Source of the DNA: Verrucomicrobiota bacterium
Lineage (GTDB): Bacteria; Verrucomicrobiota; Verrucomicrobiia; Verrucomicrobiales; Akkermansiaceae
Reading direction: 5' to 3'
NCBI GenBank assembly: GCA_004293445.1
Contig: RDYP01000003.1
Span: 1-64,000, forward strand
DNA length: 64,000 bases
Shown here: positions 33,718-46,700 of the stretch, in pieces
How positions within the stretch are numbered: position 1 is the stretch's first letter
Layout of the letters: each line of letters opens with the position of its first letter
The notes under the pieces: model-generated
Told to the model about the DNA's origin: nothing
The model's database searches: none
What the model saw: the letters and a program-made list of their open reading frames with translations, nothing else
Program-made: the position numbers and the translations under genes

Positions 33718-35088
33718 ATGCCCAAGGTTTACATCCGCACATACGGTTGCCAGATGAACGAGCGCGATTCCGAACAGGTCGCGCAGATGTTCAGCGAAGG
33801 CGGCTACACCGTCACCACCGATGAAGCGGAGGCCGATGCCGTGCTGGTCAACACCTGCTCGGTCCGCGACCAGGCCGAACAGAAAGCACTCGGAAAAATG
33901 GGCAGCATGGGTTCGCTCCGCCGCAACAAACCACACGTCGTTTACGGCTTCATGGGCTGCATGGCGCAGAGCCGCGGACCGGAACTCTTCGAGCGCATCC
34001 CGCACCTCGACGTGGTGGTCGGCACGCAGAAATACCACAAGGTCTTCGACTACGTGGACAGCATCCTCCAGCGCCGACTGGAGCGCCGGATGGACGAACT
34101 GGAACTCTCACTGCACGGCGAAAACGTCTGCGACGTGGAAGAAGAAAGCGGCTCGCAGAACACCATCCGCGACCACGTCCCGAAGGACCTCAATGCCTCG
34201 GCCTTCGTCTCGATCATGCAGGGCTGCAACATGCGCTGCTCCTTCTGCATCGTGCCCGACACCCGCGGCAAGGAACGCGGCAGACCGATCGCGGAAATCG
34301 TCGATGAGGTGAAGCGCCTGCGTGACCACGGCGTGAAAGAAATCACCCTACTCGGCCAGATCGTGAACCTCTACGGCCGGACCGAGTTCGAGAAGATCGA
34401 CGGCAAGTCGCCTTTCGTGCAGTTGCTCGAAGCCGTTCACGCGGTCGACGGCATCGAACGCATCCGCTTCACCTCGCCGCATCCGATCGGCTACCGCGAC
34501 GATCTCGTTGCCGCCTTCACCTACCTGCCGAAACTCTGCCCGCACATCCACTTCCCGATGCAGAGCGGCTCCGACCGTATCCTGAAGGCGATGCGCCGGC
34601 CGTACAAGAACGAGAAGTTCGTCGAGATCTGTGAGAAGATGAAAGCCGCCCGCCCGGGCCTCGCGATCACCACCGACATCATCGTCGGCTTCCCCGGTGA
34701 AGAGGAAGAGGACTTCCAAGCGACCATCGACACCGTGAAGCGCCTCGAATTCGACAACGCCTTCGTCTTCCGCTACTCGAAGCGCAAAGACACCCCGGCC
34801 GCCGAGATGGACGGCCAGTTGCCAGAGCGGGTGAAGGAAGAGCGCAACCAGCGGCTGTTAGATGTCGTCAACGCGCTGGCCATCGCCAAGAACCAAGCCC
34901 TGGTCGGCACCGTCCAGCAAGTCCTCTGCGAAGGCCCGTCCAAGACCAACAAGCAGCGCCTGACCGGCCGCACCGGGACGAATAAGATCCTGATCTTCGA
35001 CGGCGACGTCCACAAGCTGACCGGCCAGCTGCTCGACATCCGCGTCGAGGAAAGCACCGGCTTCACGCTCTACGGCAGCGTGGTCTGA
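33718..35088 (+). CDS. miaB: tRNA-2-methylthio-N6-dimethylallyladenosine synthase MiaB
   Basis: 456 aa. Two [4Fe-4S] clusters: auxiliary cysteines C11 (IRTYGCQMNERDSEQ), C47 (NTCSVRDQAEQ) and C81 (GFMGCMAQS), and the radical-SAM triad C170, C174, C177 (MQGCNMRCSFCIVPDTRG). Also LGQIVNLYG, IRFTSPHPIGY and IVGFPGEEEEDF, ending in a TRAM RNA-binding domain (LTGRTGTNKILIFDG). It adds a methylthio group at C2 of i6A37 in tRNA. The gene is complete and normal in length. Confidence 0.95.
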   Translation: MPKVYIRTYGCQMNERDSEQVAQMFSEGGYTVTTDEAEADAVLVNTCSVRDQAEQKALGKMGSMGSLRRNKPHVVYGFMGCMAQSRGPELFERIPHLDVVVGTQKYHKVFDYVDSILQRRLERRMDELELSLHGENVCDVEEESGSQNTIRDHVPKDLNASAFVSIMQGCNMRCSFCIVPDTRGKERGRPIAEIVDEVKRLRDHGVKEITLLGQIVNLYGRTEFEKIDGKSPFVQLLEAVHAVDGIERIRFTSPHPIGYRDDLVAAFTYLPKLCPHIHFPMQSGSDRILKAMRRPYKNEKFVEICEKMKAARPGLAITTDIIVGFPGEEEEDFQATIDTVKRLEFDNAFVFRYSKRKDTPAAEMDGQLPERVKEERNQRLLDVVNALAIAKNQALVGTVQQVLCEGPSKTNKQRLTGRTGTNKILIFDGDVHKLTGQLLDIRVEESTGFTLYGSVV

Positions 35089-35511
35089 AGCGGGGGGGCG
35101 GTATCCGGCTGGATGCTTCGGGCTTTGCGGCGATGACCTAGGGACGATCGGTGATTCCCCTATCCCCGGATGCGGGCCTCACCGATTGCCGCGGCAGACG
35201 GAGCCGGGCATGCTCCCCTTGCCAGCCGCGGACCCTTCCGATGCTGGGATGCCCCCTCCGGAAAATCCCCCCCACCGATCGACTGCATGAAGCCGACACG
35301 CCGCTCCGAGATCCCCCCGGGAGAATGGCAGGGTCCGGCCCAGTGCGCGATCCCGGCGTGGATACCACTCCGGCGCGGACCCGCACCCGGCGGTGAAAGA
35401 GTATCGGTCGGCACGCTTGGTGAGGTTCCATGACCGCGTCACTGCTCATGATCGCGGTCATGGGATCGCACCTTGCGGTGCTGCCCACCAAGCAAGAACG
35501 GCCCGACGGCT
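35089..35511. other. 423-bp convergent intergenic region without a gene
   Basis: It lies between the 3' ends of miaB and lepA. Open frames here lack start signals and recognisable similarity. The only clear structure is the inverted repeat at 35428-35463, described separately. No RNA gene is recognised. Confidence 0.45.
35428..35463. repeat. Perfect 11-bp inverted repeat (stem-loop)
   Basis: CCATGACCGCG at 35428-35438 is exactly repeated in inverse as CGCGGTCATGG at 35453-35463, with a 14-nt loop. It sits about 50 bp beyond the lepA stop, between convergent genes. It could be a bidirectional transcript end or a protein site; no T-run follows, so a classic intrinsic terminator is unlikely. 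Confidence 0.45.
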
Positions 35512-37311
35512 TCAGTCCCCGCTCTTCAGGACCTTGATGAAGGCGTCCTGCGGGATGTTCACCTTGCCGATCGCCTTCATCTTCTTTTTCCCTTCCTTCT
35601 GCTTCTCCAGCAGCTTGCGTTTCCGGGAAATATCGCCGCCGTAGCACTTGGCGGTCACATCCTTGCGCATGGCGGAAATGCTCTCACGGGCGATGATCTT
35701 GCCGCCGATACAGGCCTGGATGGCGACCACGAAAAGCTGATTCGGGATCACGTCTTTCAGACGTGCGGCAAGCGCACGACCGTAGCCCTCCGCCTTCTCA
35801 CGGTGCACGATGGTCGAGAAGGCCTCCACCGGCTCGCCGGCGATGAGCATGTCCATTTTCACCATGTTCGCGGCCCGATAACCGGCATGCTCATAGTCCA
35901 TCGAGCCATAACCGCGGGTGCAGGATTTCAGGCGATCGTTGAAATCCACCAAGATCTCGGCCAGCGGCAACAAGCAGGTGAGCATCACGCGGGTATCATC
36001 GATGGTTTCGGTGTTCGTGACCTCGCCGCGCTTCTCCATGACCAGCGACATGATGTCACCGATGTAGTCGCCAGGGATCATGATGAACACCTTCACCAGC
36101 GGCTCCCGGACTTCCTGAATGGTCTGCTGCTCGGGGAAAAAGGACGGATTGTCGACGATGAGCTCCTCACCGTTGGTTTTCGTGACCTGATAGATGACCG
36201 ATGGATAGGTCGAGATCACGTCCATGTTGAACTCACGGCGCAGGCGCTCCTGGATGATTTCCATGTGCAGCAGCCCGAGGAAGCCGCAACGGAAACCGAA
36301 GCCCAGCGCGGTCGAGCTTTCCGACATGTAAGTGAAAGCGGCGTCGTTGATCTGCAACTTGGCCATCGCGGTCTTCAGTGCCTCGTAGTCGGAGGTGTCG
36401 ATCGGATAAATCCCCGAAAAGACCATCGGCTGGATTTCCTTGTAGCCGGGCAGCGCCTCGGGACAGGAGTGGGTCGAGTCGGTCAGGGTATCGCCGATCT
36501 TCGCCTCGTCCGCGGACTTCATGTTGGCGATCACGTAGCCGACGTCTCCCGCCACGAGTTTCTCGCGCGGGGTCATCTTCGGGGTGAAGACGCCGACTTC
36601 CTTGACCTCGTAGGTCTTATTGGTCGCGAACAGCTTCACCCGCTGGCCTTTCTTCACGGTGCCGGAAAAGACCCGCACGTAAGAAACGACGCCACGATAG
36701 GTATCGTAGATCGAATCGAAGACCGAGGCGCGGAGCAGCTGATCGGGGTTTTCGACAGGAGCGGGCACGCGCTGGACCACGGCCTCGAGGATCTCGGAAA
36801 TGCCAATCCCCTGTTTCGCGGAAGCCGGGATGGCGTCTTCCGCCGGAATGGCCAGGATGTCTTCCAGTTGCTTGCGGCACTTGTCGACATCGGCGGCGGG
36901 AAGGTCGATTTTGTTGAGCACCGGGATGATGACCAAGTTCTGCTGGAGGGCGAGGTGCAGGTTGGCGACGGTTTGCGCCTCCACGCCTTGGGCGGCGTCG
37001 ATCATCAGGATCGCGCCCTCGCAGGCGGCCAGCGAGCGGGCGACCTCGTAGGAGAAATCCACGTGCCCCGGCGTGTCGAGGAGGTTGAGCTTGTAGGTCA
37101 CTCCGTCCTTGGCGGTGTACTCCATCGCAACCGGATGAGACTTGATGGTAATGCCTTTTTCCCGCTCCAAGTCCATGGCATCGAGCAACTGCGCCTGCTG
37201 ATCGCGCTCGGCCACGGTGTTGGTGGCAGCCATCAAGCGGTCGGACAGCGTGGTCTTCCCGTGGTCGATGTGGGCGATGATCGAGAAATTGCGGGTGAGG
37301 GACGTGGACAT
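35512..37311 (-). CDS. lepA: Elongation factor 4 (LepA) GTPase
   Basis: 599 aa from the ATG at 37311 (MSTSLTRNFSIIAHIDHGKTT). GTPase motifs: AHIDHGKTT (G1), LLDTPGHVDFSYE (G3) and PVLNKIDLP (G4). The C-terminal part includes the EF-G-like domains and the LepA-specific tail (RHPV-like region, GKIIARESISAMRKDV and KRKLLEKQKEGKKKMKAIGK). It promotes ribosome translocation steps under stress. Length and order match the family. Confidence 0.96.
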   Translation of the reverse strand: MSTSLTRNFSIIAHIDHGKTTLSDRLMAATNTVAERDQQAQLLDAMDLEREKGITIKSHPVAMEYTAKDGVTYKLNLLDTPGHVDFSYEVARSLAACEGAILMIDAAQGVEAQTVANLHLALQQNLVIIPVLNKIDLPAADVDKCRKQLEDILAIPAEDAIPASAKQGIGISEILEAVVQRVPAPVENPDQLLRASVFDSIYDTYRGVVSYVRVFSGTVKKGQRVKLFATNKTYEVKEVGVFTPKMTPREKLVAGDVGYVIANMKSADEAKIGDTLTDSTHSCPEALPGYKEIQPMVFSGIYPIDTSDYEALKTAMAKLQINDAAFTYMSESSTALGFGFRCGFLGLLHMEIIQERLRREFNMDVISTYPSVIYQVTKTNGEELIVDNPSFFPEQQTIQEVREPLVKVFIMIPGDYIGDIMSLVMEKRGEVTNTETIDDTRVMLTCLLPLAEILVDFNDRLKSCTRGYGSMDYEHAGYRAANMVKMDMLIAGEPVEAFSTIVHREKAEGYGRALAARLKDVIPNQLFVVAIQACIGGKIIARESISAMRKDVTAKCYGGDISRKRKLLEKQKEGKKKMKAIGKVNIPQDAFIKVLKSGD

Positions 37312-37546
37312 GGCGGTCGTGCGGCAGGCGGACGGGGCGGATGGAAACCATGGAAAGTCACTGAAAGCACGGAAAAAGAGAGAAGCATCGCCGCTCGCAG
37401 GGGATCGCGGGAGGGGCCTGACAGGCATCGGATTCCCTCGATGTGCGGCTTTTGCCCGGGCGCGACGCGATAGGCGACGGGAGAAGTTCTGGCAGAATGG
37501 ACGAGGAGGATTGCAGGCGAGGGGGGATTCGGCTATCCGCTGCGCA

Positions 37547-38920
37547 GTGACACGTCGCTACGAGATCCAAGAGATGCTATCCCAAGACGCCCACGGCGTG
37601 GTGTTCTTGGCGCTGGATCGCGAAAGCGGCAGCGAGGTGGTCCTGCGGCGCTTCTTTCCCTTCGGCCCCGGCGGCGGCGGACTGGAGGGCGAAGAAAGGA
37701 CGGCCTACATGGTCGCTTTGGAGCGACTGAAAGGCTTGGTCCATCCCGCGCTGCGGAACATCCTCGACGGCGGCTGCGATCCGGTGGACGGGATGCCTTA
37801 TCTGGTCACCGAGTGGATCGAAGGGCCCCGGCTGTCGCAACATCTCAAAAGCCAACCCCTCAGCCCGGCCTCCGTCCGCGTCCTCCTCGACCAAGCGCTC
37901 GAAGCGTCACAAATCATGGCGGCAGCCCTCGGCGAGGAAGCGGTGTGGGTCGAAACGGCGCCCGAGGCGGTCGTCCTTTCCGAGGGCGAAGAAGGACGCG
38001 GCATCACCTTTTGGATCTCTCCCCTGCGCTGGCTGGGCGATGCCGGGGCGCGGCAAGGACTCCTTCCGCTGGTCGAGCTCGGTGAGGCGGCGCTTCACTG
38101 GCAGGGCCGGGTTTTCGGCGAGCAATCGGGCGAAGGACTTGGCGCTTGGTTCAAGACCATCAAAGCCGCCCCGGACCGCTGGACCCTCGAAGAAGCCCGC
38201 GCCACTCTCCACGCCGCCCAAGCCCTCGCCAGCGGCCCGCCCTCCACACCGGGCCGAAGCAACGGCGGCCCGCCCACATTGGTGATGCCTCGCGCTCCAC
38301 AGAAGCACAAGGTGGCGCAGCCCGCAGCATCACGCCTGCCGTGGATTCTTTGCGGGATCCTGATGCTCGCGACCACCGGTCTGCTGGCCTGGAAAAAGCT
38401 GGGAGGAAAGGCCTCGACAACGGCGCCCGCGCCAAATGCCGCGCCCGCCAGCGTAGAGGAGCCCCTCGTTTTCTCTTTGCTGCCAAGTCCGACCGAATCC
38501 AAAGCCTCCGCCGCCCAGAAAGCCTCGGCCCGCGCCGCCGAGCTCGCCAACGGTGCCAAGGCCGCAGCAGCGAACTTGCCCGTCATCGACTCCGCAGAAG
38601 TCCACGCCAAGCTCATCGACTGCGGCAAACAACTGCGCGACCACATCGGCAAGGAGGCGACCATCACCGGCGTGGTTTACGACGCCCGGGTCAGCGAAGA
38701 CAACCGCTTCCGCTACATCGACTTCGGATCCTCAAAGGATCTCGACGCCGTGACCCTTCGGCACGAGGCGGTCACCGGCTACAAGGAGATGTATGTGGAC
38801 CAACTCCATCAACTCCAAGGTCGCCAAATCACCGTGAAAGGCAGGGTTGCCCTCGATAAGGACCGACGCATCGTCATCGAGGTGGCGAAACGCGAACAAA
38901 TCACCGTGCTCGATCCCTGA
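37547..38920 (+). CDS. Pseudokinase-like membrane protein with C-terminal OB-like domain
   Basis: 457 aa from a GTG at 37547 (VTRRYEIQEMLSQDAHGVVF). The N-terminus resembles the first part of a Ser/Thr kinase (glycine-rich start, then FLALDRESGSEVVLRRFFPFG and YLVTEWIEGPRLSQHL). The usual ATP-binding Lys is replaced by Arg, and no HRD or DFG motif follows, so it should be catalytically dead. A TM helix LPWILCGILMLATTGLLAWKK (about 265-285) is followed by an Ala-rich linker and a periplasmic/C-terminal domain with TITGVVYDARVSEDNRFRYI and GRQITVKGRVALDKDRRIVI that looks like an OB fold. The function is unknown. recG starts 15 bp downstream. Confidence 0.5.
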   Translation: MTRRYEIQEMLSQDAHGVVFLALDRESGSEVVLRRFFPFGPGGGGLEGEERTAYMVALERLKGLVHPALRNILDGGCDPVDGMPYLVTEWIEGPRLSQHLKSQPLSPASVRVLLDQALEASQIMAAALGEEAVWVETAPEAVVLSEGEEGRGITFWISPLRWLGDAGARQGLLPLVELGEAALHWQGRVFGEQSGEGLGAWFKTIKAAPDRWTLEEARATLHAAQALASGPPSTPGRSNGGPPTLVMPRAPQKHKVAQPAASRLPWILCGILMLATTGLLAWKKLGGKASTTAPAPNAAPASVEEPLVFSLLPSPTESKASAAQKASARAAELANGAKAAAANLPVIDSAEVHAKLIDCGKQLRDHIGKEATITGVVYDARVSEDNRFRYIDFGSSKDLDAVTLRHEAVTGYKEMYVDQLHQLQGRQITVKGRVALDKDRRIVIEVAKREQITVLDP

Positions 38921-38935
38921 CCCGGCATTCCTCCC

Positions 38936-40987
38936 TTGAAAGCCGGACCGGACAGCGACCTTGCCGAACTCGGCTTCCTCGATGCCAAGGAAACCCTCGC
39001 CCTCGCCGCCGCTGGCCTGCGACGCGTGGCCGACCTGCTGATGTGGCTGCCGCGGCGATACGAGGACCGCCGTAGCTTCGACGCCTTCCCTGCCCAGCCC
39101 GGAGGCCCTGCAGTCTGCATCCGAGGAAAAGTCATCGATGCCTCCAAGCGCCACTTCGGTGGCAGCCGTGGCTTCTACGAAATCCTCGTCGAAGATCAAA
39201 ACGGCGGCGTGTTTGGATCCTCAACGGTCTCCTGCCGCTGGTTCAACATGCCCTTCATCCACCGCATGATCCTCGCCGGGCACGAGGTCATCCTCCACGG
39301 CAAACCCAAGGACTCGAACGGCAAGCTGGTCATCGATCACCCGGAATTCGAAATCGTCCGCGACGACGACCAGGGCCCATCGATCCACCTCGAACGCATC
39401 GTCCCCATCTACCGCAACATCTCCGGCATCGCCCAGCGCCGCCTGCGCGAAATCCAACACCGCCTGTTGCAGGAAATCGAACCCGCCACCCTCGCAGCGA
39501 GCTTCGATGTCGATCCGACCTACCCCCGCCACGAAGCCTTCAGGGAGGTCCATTTCCCCGATGCCGTCGAGCAAGCCGCCGCCGCCCGCCGCCGCTTCGC
39601 TCTGGAGGAATTCTTCGCCCTCCAGCTCAACGTCGTCTGGCGCCGCGCCCGCGTCCTCGATCACCAAGGCCGCGTCCTCGGCCGCAAGACCACCCTGCTC
39701 AAGCGCTTCTACGAAAACCTGCCCTTCGACCTGACCGGCGCCCAGAAACGCTCCATCAAGGAAATCCTCGCCGACCTCCGCGAAGCTCGGCCCATGAACC
39801 GCCTCTTGCAGGGCGACGTGGGCAGCGGAAAAACCTTCGTCGCCATGGCCGCCATGCTCCTGGCCGTCGACTCCGGCTGCCAGGCAGCGCTGATGGCACC
39901 CACCCAGATCCTCGCCGAACAGCATTACCTGACCTTCAAAAAATGGCTCGAACCCCTCGGCGTGCGCGTCCTCCTGCGCACCGCCGCCAAGGAGGAAAGC
40001 AGCCACACGCCGATCGAAGGCGAACCCCAAATCCTGATCGGCACCCACGCCCTGCTCTACGACAAGGTCGCTTTCTCCGATCTCGGACTCGTCGTCATCG
40101 ACGAACAACACAAGTTCGGCGTCAGCCAACGCTCGCGACTCATCGAACAAGGCACCATGCCCGACGTCCTCGTCATGACCGCCACTCCGATCCCGCGGAC
40201 TTTGACGATGACCATCTACGGCGATCTCGACGTCTCCGTTCTCGACGAGCGCCCCGCCGGCCGCGGCAAAATGATCACCGCCCTCCGCAGCGCCGCGAAA
40301 CAAAGCGACATCACCAAGTTCGTCAAAGAACAGCTCAAGGCCGGTCGCCAAGCCTACCTCGTCTATCCGCTCGTCGAAGAAAGCGATTCCCTCAAGGCAG
40401 AATCCGCCACCGAAGCCTTCGCCAAATGGCGCAAACGCCTGCCCGGCCGCGAAGTCGGCATGATCCACGGGAAACTCCCCGCCGAGGAAAAAGAGGAAGT
40501 CATGCGACGCTTCCGCGACGGCGAAATCCACGCCCTCGTGGCGACTTCGGTCATCGAAGTCGGCGTCGATGTCCCAAACGCCAACCTCATGATCCTCCAC
40601 CACGCGGAACGCTTCGGACTGGCCCAACTCCACCAACTCCGCGGACGCATCGGCCGCGGCGAGCACAAGAGCTACTGCATCCTTCTCACCGACGGCAAAA
40701 GCAGCGAGGCCATGGAGAAACTCGCCGTCATGGAAAAAACGGCCGACGGCTTCGTGATCGCCGAAGAAGACCTCCGACTGCGCGGACCGGGGGATGTTTT
40801 GGGCACCCTGCAAAGCGGCCTCGGCGACCTAAAATTCGCCGACTTCCTCGCCGACACCATCCTCCTCCGCGAAGCCCGCGCCCTCGCCGACGAGGTGATC
40901 GCCGCCGACCCCTCGCTCACCCGCACCCACGCCTCGCTGCGGCCACTGATCCACGACGAGGCCCCCGCCGCCAGCCGTCGCGACTGA
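38936..40987 (+). CDS. recG: ATP-dependent DNA helicase RecG
   Basis: 683 aa from a TTG at 38936, close to the family length (E. coli about 693). An N-terminal wedge/OB domain (RVADLLMWLPRRYEDRRSF, CIRGKVIDAS) precedes the helicase core: LLQGDVGSGKTFVAMAA (Walker A), APTQILAEQH, VIDEQHKFGVSQR (DEQH box), MTATPIPRTLTMT and LAQLHQLRGRIGRGEHKSYC (motif VI), with EVGVDVPNANLMI before it. Remodels stalled replication forks and Holliday junctions. No ATG start is available near the N-terminus, hence TTG. Confidence 0.95.
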   Translation: MKAGPDSDLAELGFLDAKETLALAAAGLRRVADLLMWLPRRYEDRRSFDAFPAQPGGPAVCIRGKVIDASKRHFGGSRGFYEILVEDQNGGVFGSSTVSCRWFNMPFIHRMILAGHEVILHGKPKDSNGKLVIDHPEFEIVRDDDQGPSIHLERIVPIYRNISGIAQRRLREIQHRLLQEIEPATLAASFDVDPTYPRHEAFREVHFPDAVEQAAAARRRFALEEFFALQLNVVWRRARVLDHQGRVLGRKTTLLKRFYENLPFDLTGAQKRSIKEILADLREARPMNRLLQGDVGSGKTFVAMAAMLLAVDSGCQAALMAPTQILAEQHYLTFKKWLEPLGVRVLLRTAAKEESSHTPIEGEPQILIGTHALLYDKVAFSDLGLVVIDEQHKFGVSQRSRLIEQGTMPDVLVMTATPIPRTLTMTIYGDLDVSVLDERPAGRGKMITALRSAAKQSDITKFVKEQLKAGRQAYLVYPLVEESDSLKAESATEAFAKWRKRLPGREVGMIHGKLPAEEKEEVMRRFRDGEIHALVATSVIEVGVDVPNANLMILHHAERFGLAQLHQLRGRIGRGEHKSYCILLTDGKSSEAMEKLAVMEKTADGFVIAEEDLRLRGPGDVLGTLQSGLGDLKFADFLADTILLREARALADEVIAADPSLTRTHASLRPLIHDEAPAASRRD

Positions 40988-41022
40988 GCGCCCGGCGCCA
41001 GCACCAAGCCTCCCGGCAGCTT

Positions 41023-41047
41023 CCCGACACGACGGGGTTTTCCTTTT
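41023..41047 (+). terminator. Weak candidate intrinsic terminator after recG
   Basis: CCCG-ACACGA-CGGG followed by GTTTTCCTTTTC. The stem is only 4 bp, but it is GC-only and directly followed by a T-rich run, between recG and leuS. No other structure of this kind lies in the 144-bp gap. Confidence 0.35.
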
Positions 41048-41131
41048 CAAAATAAGCCCCTTCCGCCAATTTCCGCGCCCCGCAGCCTCCCGCTCCGCAG
41101 CCGCGAAATTCCCATCCACCACTCTCCCGCC

Positions 41132-43714
<2,583 letters not shown>

Positions 43715-43715
43715 C

Positions 43716-46700
43716 ATGGCCGTTGAGGCGATCATCAAAGCCATCAAGGAGCAAACCTCTGTCGAGAACGCGCTCCGCACGAGACGATGGGAATCGATCT
43801 TCGATCCCTCCACCATGATCCGTGCCAAGGCCTATGCGAGCGCTGCCAGCATCAAAGAGCTCGAACTCATCGAACTCCGCGGCAGCGGCGGACTCATCAT
43901 CACCGCCGAGATCCAAGGCAACCGAACCACACCCTACTCGACTTCCCTAGAGCTACGGCAAAATCAAAGAATGTGGGCCGTAGAAACCAACTGCACCTGC
44001 CCGGTCGGCGAGGAGTGCAAGCACGGGGCCGCACTGATGCTCTTTCTCTGCAAGAACCTCGACGTCGAGGCTAGCAACGCAGCGGCCACGGCGACCGACC
44101 GCGAACTCCAGACCTGGCTCCTCGCGATCGGAAACGCCGCCGTCTCGACCCCGGCGACCACCCCCAAGCCCAGCAAGTCCACCGCCGACAACCGCTTCCT
44201 CGCCTACTGCATCGAAGAGACCTCCAGCCGGACCTTTCAGTTCTCGATGCGCGTCGCCACCCGCTTGAAGGACGGCAGCGTCCGCGCTCAGGGCAGCCAT
44301 GCCAACGCCGATCCCTCCCGTCCGCCGAAATACATGGCGAAAAATGACCTCATGGTCGCCTCGCTCTTCCGCCAGCGGCAGTACAAGCACGGCGGCTGGG
44401 GCGGAATGAACCTGATAGGACCCGACTGGGACGATCTCCTTGAAGAAGCCATGGCCACCGGGCGGATGCATTTCGGCCGCAGGAAAGCGAACACCAGAAA
44501 CGATCTGGACTATCAACCGCTTCAAGCCGGCCCCCCCGAAACGGTGGAGGCAACTTGGGAAACCCTGCCCGATGGCAATCTCCGCCCGGTGCTCCGCGGC
44601 GGCCGATCCGGGATGATCCTGCTGCCCACCGAACCCGCACGCTACATCGATCCAAACGAAGGCCTGCTTGGCCCCGTCACGAATCCACTGCCAAGCCAAC
44701 TCCTCACCGCGTGGTCAAGGGGACCGCTGATCGACGCCAACAAGCTGCCAACCTTGATCGAGCGCCTCTCGTTGCTGCCCGGGCCACGGCTGCCCCTTCC
44801 TGTCGAAATCGAGAACGAAACCCGCCCCACCCTCCCACCCAGCCCCCTGCTTCGAGTCGGAAAACAAACCATCGGCGACCGCTGGGAACGGCAAGAACTC
44901 ATCGTCGGCCAAATCCTCTTCCACTACGGCGACAGCCCAGCGCTCCCGCCACTGGTCGCAAACGCGGCCCAAGAACACGCCATCCTGCGCGACGGCAAAC
45001 GCATCATCTGGCCGCGCGACTTCCAGGCCGAACAGAGCGCGATCAAAAAGCTGCTGCTCGCCGGCACCCGGGCACTCACCTTTTTGATCCCTCCCGCGCT
45101 CCGGGACGCTGGCAACGCCAGCGCGGTCATCCCCTCGAACTTCTTCAAAGGGGACGCGCTCGCCTGGATCGAACTACTAGAAGGACCAGAGTTTGCGAAA
45201 CTTCGCGAACAGGGCTGGACCATCGAAATCGATCCCGCCTGCGGCCTGACCCTGCACGACGCATCCGATTTCATCCCGGCCATCGAGGCGGAAAACGAAC
45301 ACGGGATCGACTGGTTCCGCTTCGACGCCTCCTACGAAATCGAAGGCCAACGCGTCAGTCTGATCCCGGTAATCGCCCACGCGATCAAACAAAATTTCCC
45401 ACCCGCCGACTCGCCGACCCTCCCCGAATTCATTTTTCTGCCGGCAGACGACAACCCCGAATCCGGCTTCATCCGCTTCCCCGCGAAGCCGCTGATGGAG
45501 ATCGTCGATCACGTCCGGCACCTCTTCCAAGGCGGCGAAACAAGCGGCCGCATCGACCGCCTGACCGCCGCTGGCATGGCGGACGCCATGGCGATCGATG
45601 CCACCGAGACGACCCGCGCCCTCGCCCGTCTCGGCAGAAGCTTGCGCGACATTCACGGGCTGCCCGCAGTCGCATTGCCTGACACCGTGAAGGCCGAACT
45701 CCGCGGCTACCAATGCGACGGCTTCCGCTGGCTCCAATTCCTCGCCCGCCAAGGACTCCACGGCATCCTCGCCGATGACATGGGCCTCGGAAAAACCCTG
45801 CAAACCCTCGCCCACCTCGCCGCCGAACACGCCGCGAAACCGGGCAAGCCCTCGCTGGTCATCAGCCCCACCTCCGTCGTGCCCAACTGGGCCGCCGAGG
45901 CCGCACGATTCATCCCCTCACTTAAAGTTCTGACCCTCCACGGGACCGGCCGCAACGCCGGTTTCAAAGATATCGGCAACTTCGACGTCGTCCTCACCTC
46001 CTACCCGCTGCTTTCCCGCGACTTCACCGAGCTCTCCAAACACGACTGGCACGTCGTCGCTCTCGACGAAGCCCAACACATCAAAAACCCGAAAGCCGTC
46101 ACCGCCCAAAGCGCGTTCCAACTCAAGGCCGCCCATCGCATCTGCCTGTCCGGCACGCCGATGGAAAACCATCTCGGCGAACTCTGGAGCCTCATGCGCT
46201 TCCTCATGCCCGGCTTCCTCGGCGATGAGAAATCCTTCAACACCCGCCTCCGCAAGCCGATCGAACGCGACCGCTCCACCGACGCCCAGCTCGCCCTCAA
46301 TCGCCGCGTCTCCCCACTCATCCTCCGCCGCACCAAGGACCAAGTCGCCACCGAACTCCCGGCGAAAACGGTGATCGTTCATCACATCGACCTCACCAAA
46401 AAACAAACCGATCTCTACGAGTCCGTGCGCGCCGCGATGGACCGCAGGGTCCGCGATGCCATCGCCGACAAGGGCCTCGCAAAGTCCCACATCATCGTGC
46501 TGGATGCCCTCCTCAAGCTCCGCCAAATCTGCTGCCACCCGCAGCTCCTGAAAAACGCCGCCGCCGCGAAAGTCACCGATTCCGCGAAGCTCGACCACTT
46601 GACAAAGGAACTGCTTCCAACCCTCCTCGAAGAAGGCCGCCGCATCCTGATCTTCTCCCAGTTCACCTCGATGCTCGCCCTCATCGAGTCCCATCTGGAA

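Noticed and set aside
35473-37473. 666-codon plus-strand open frame
   Set aside because: Antisense to lepA across its whole length and without recognisable motifs.
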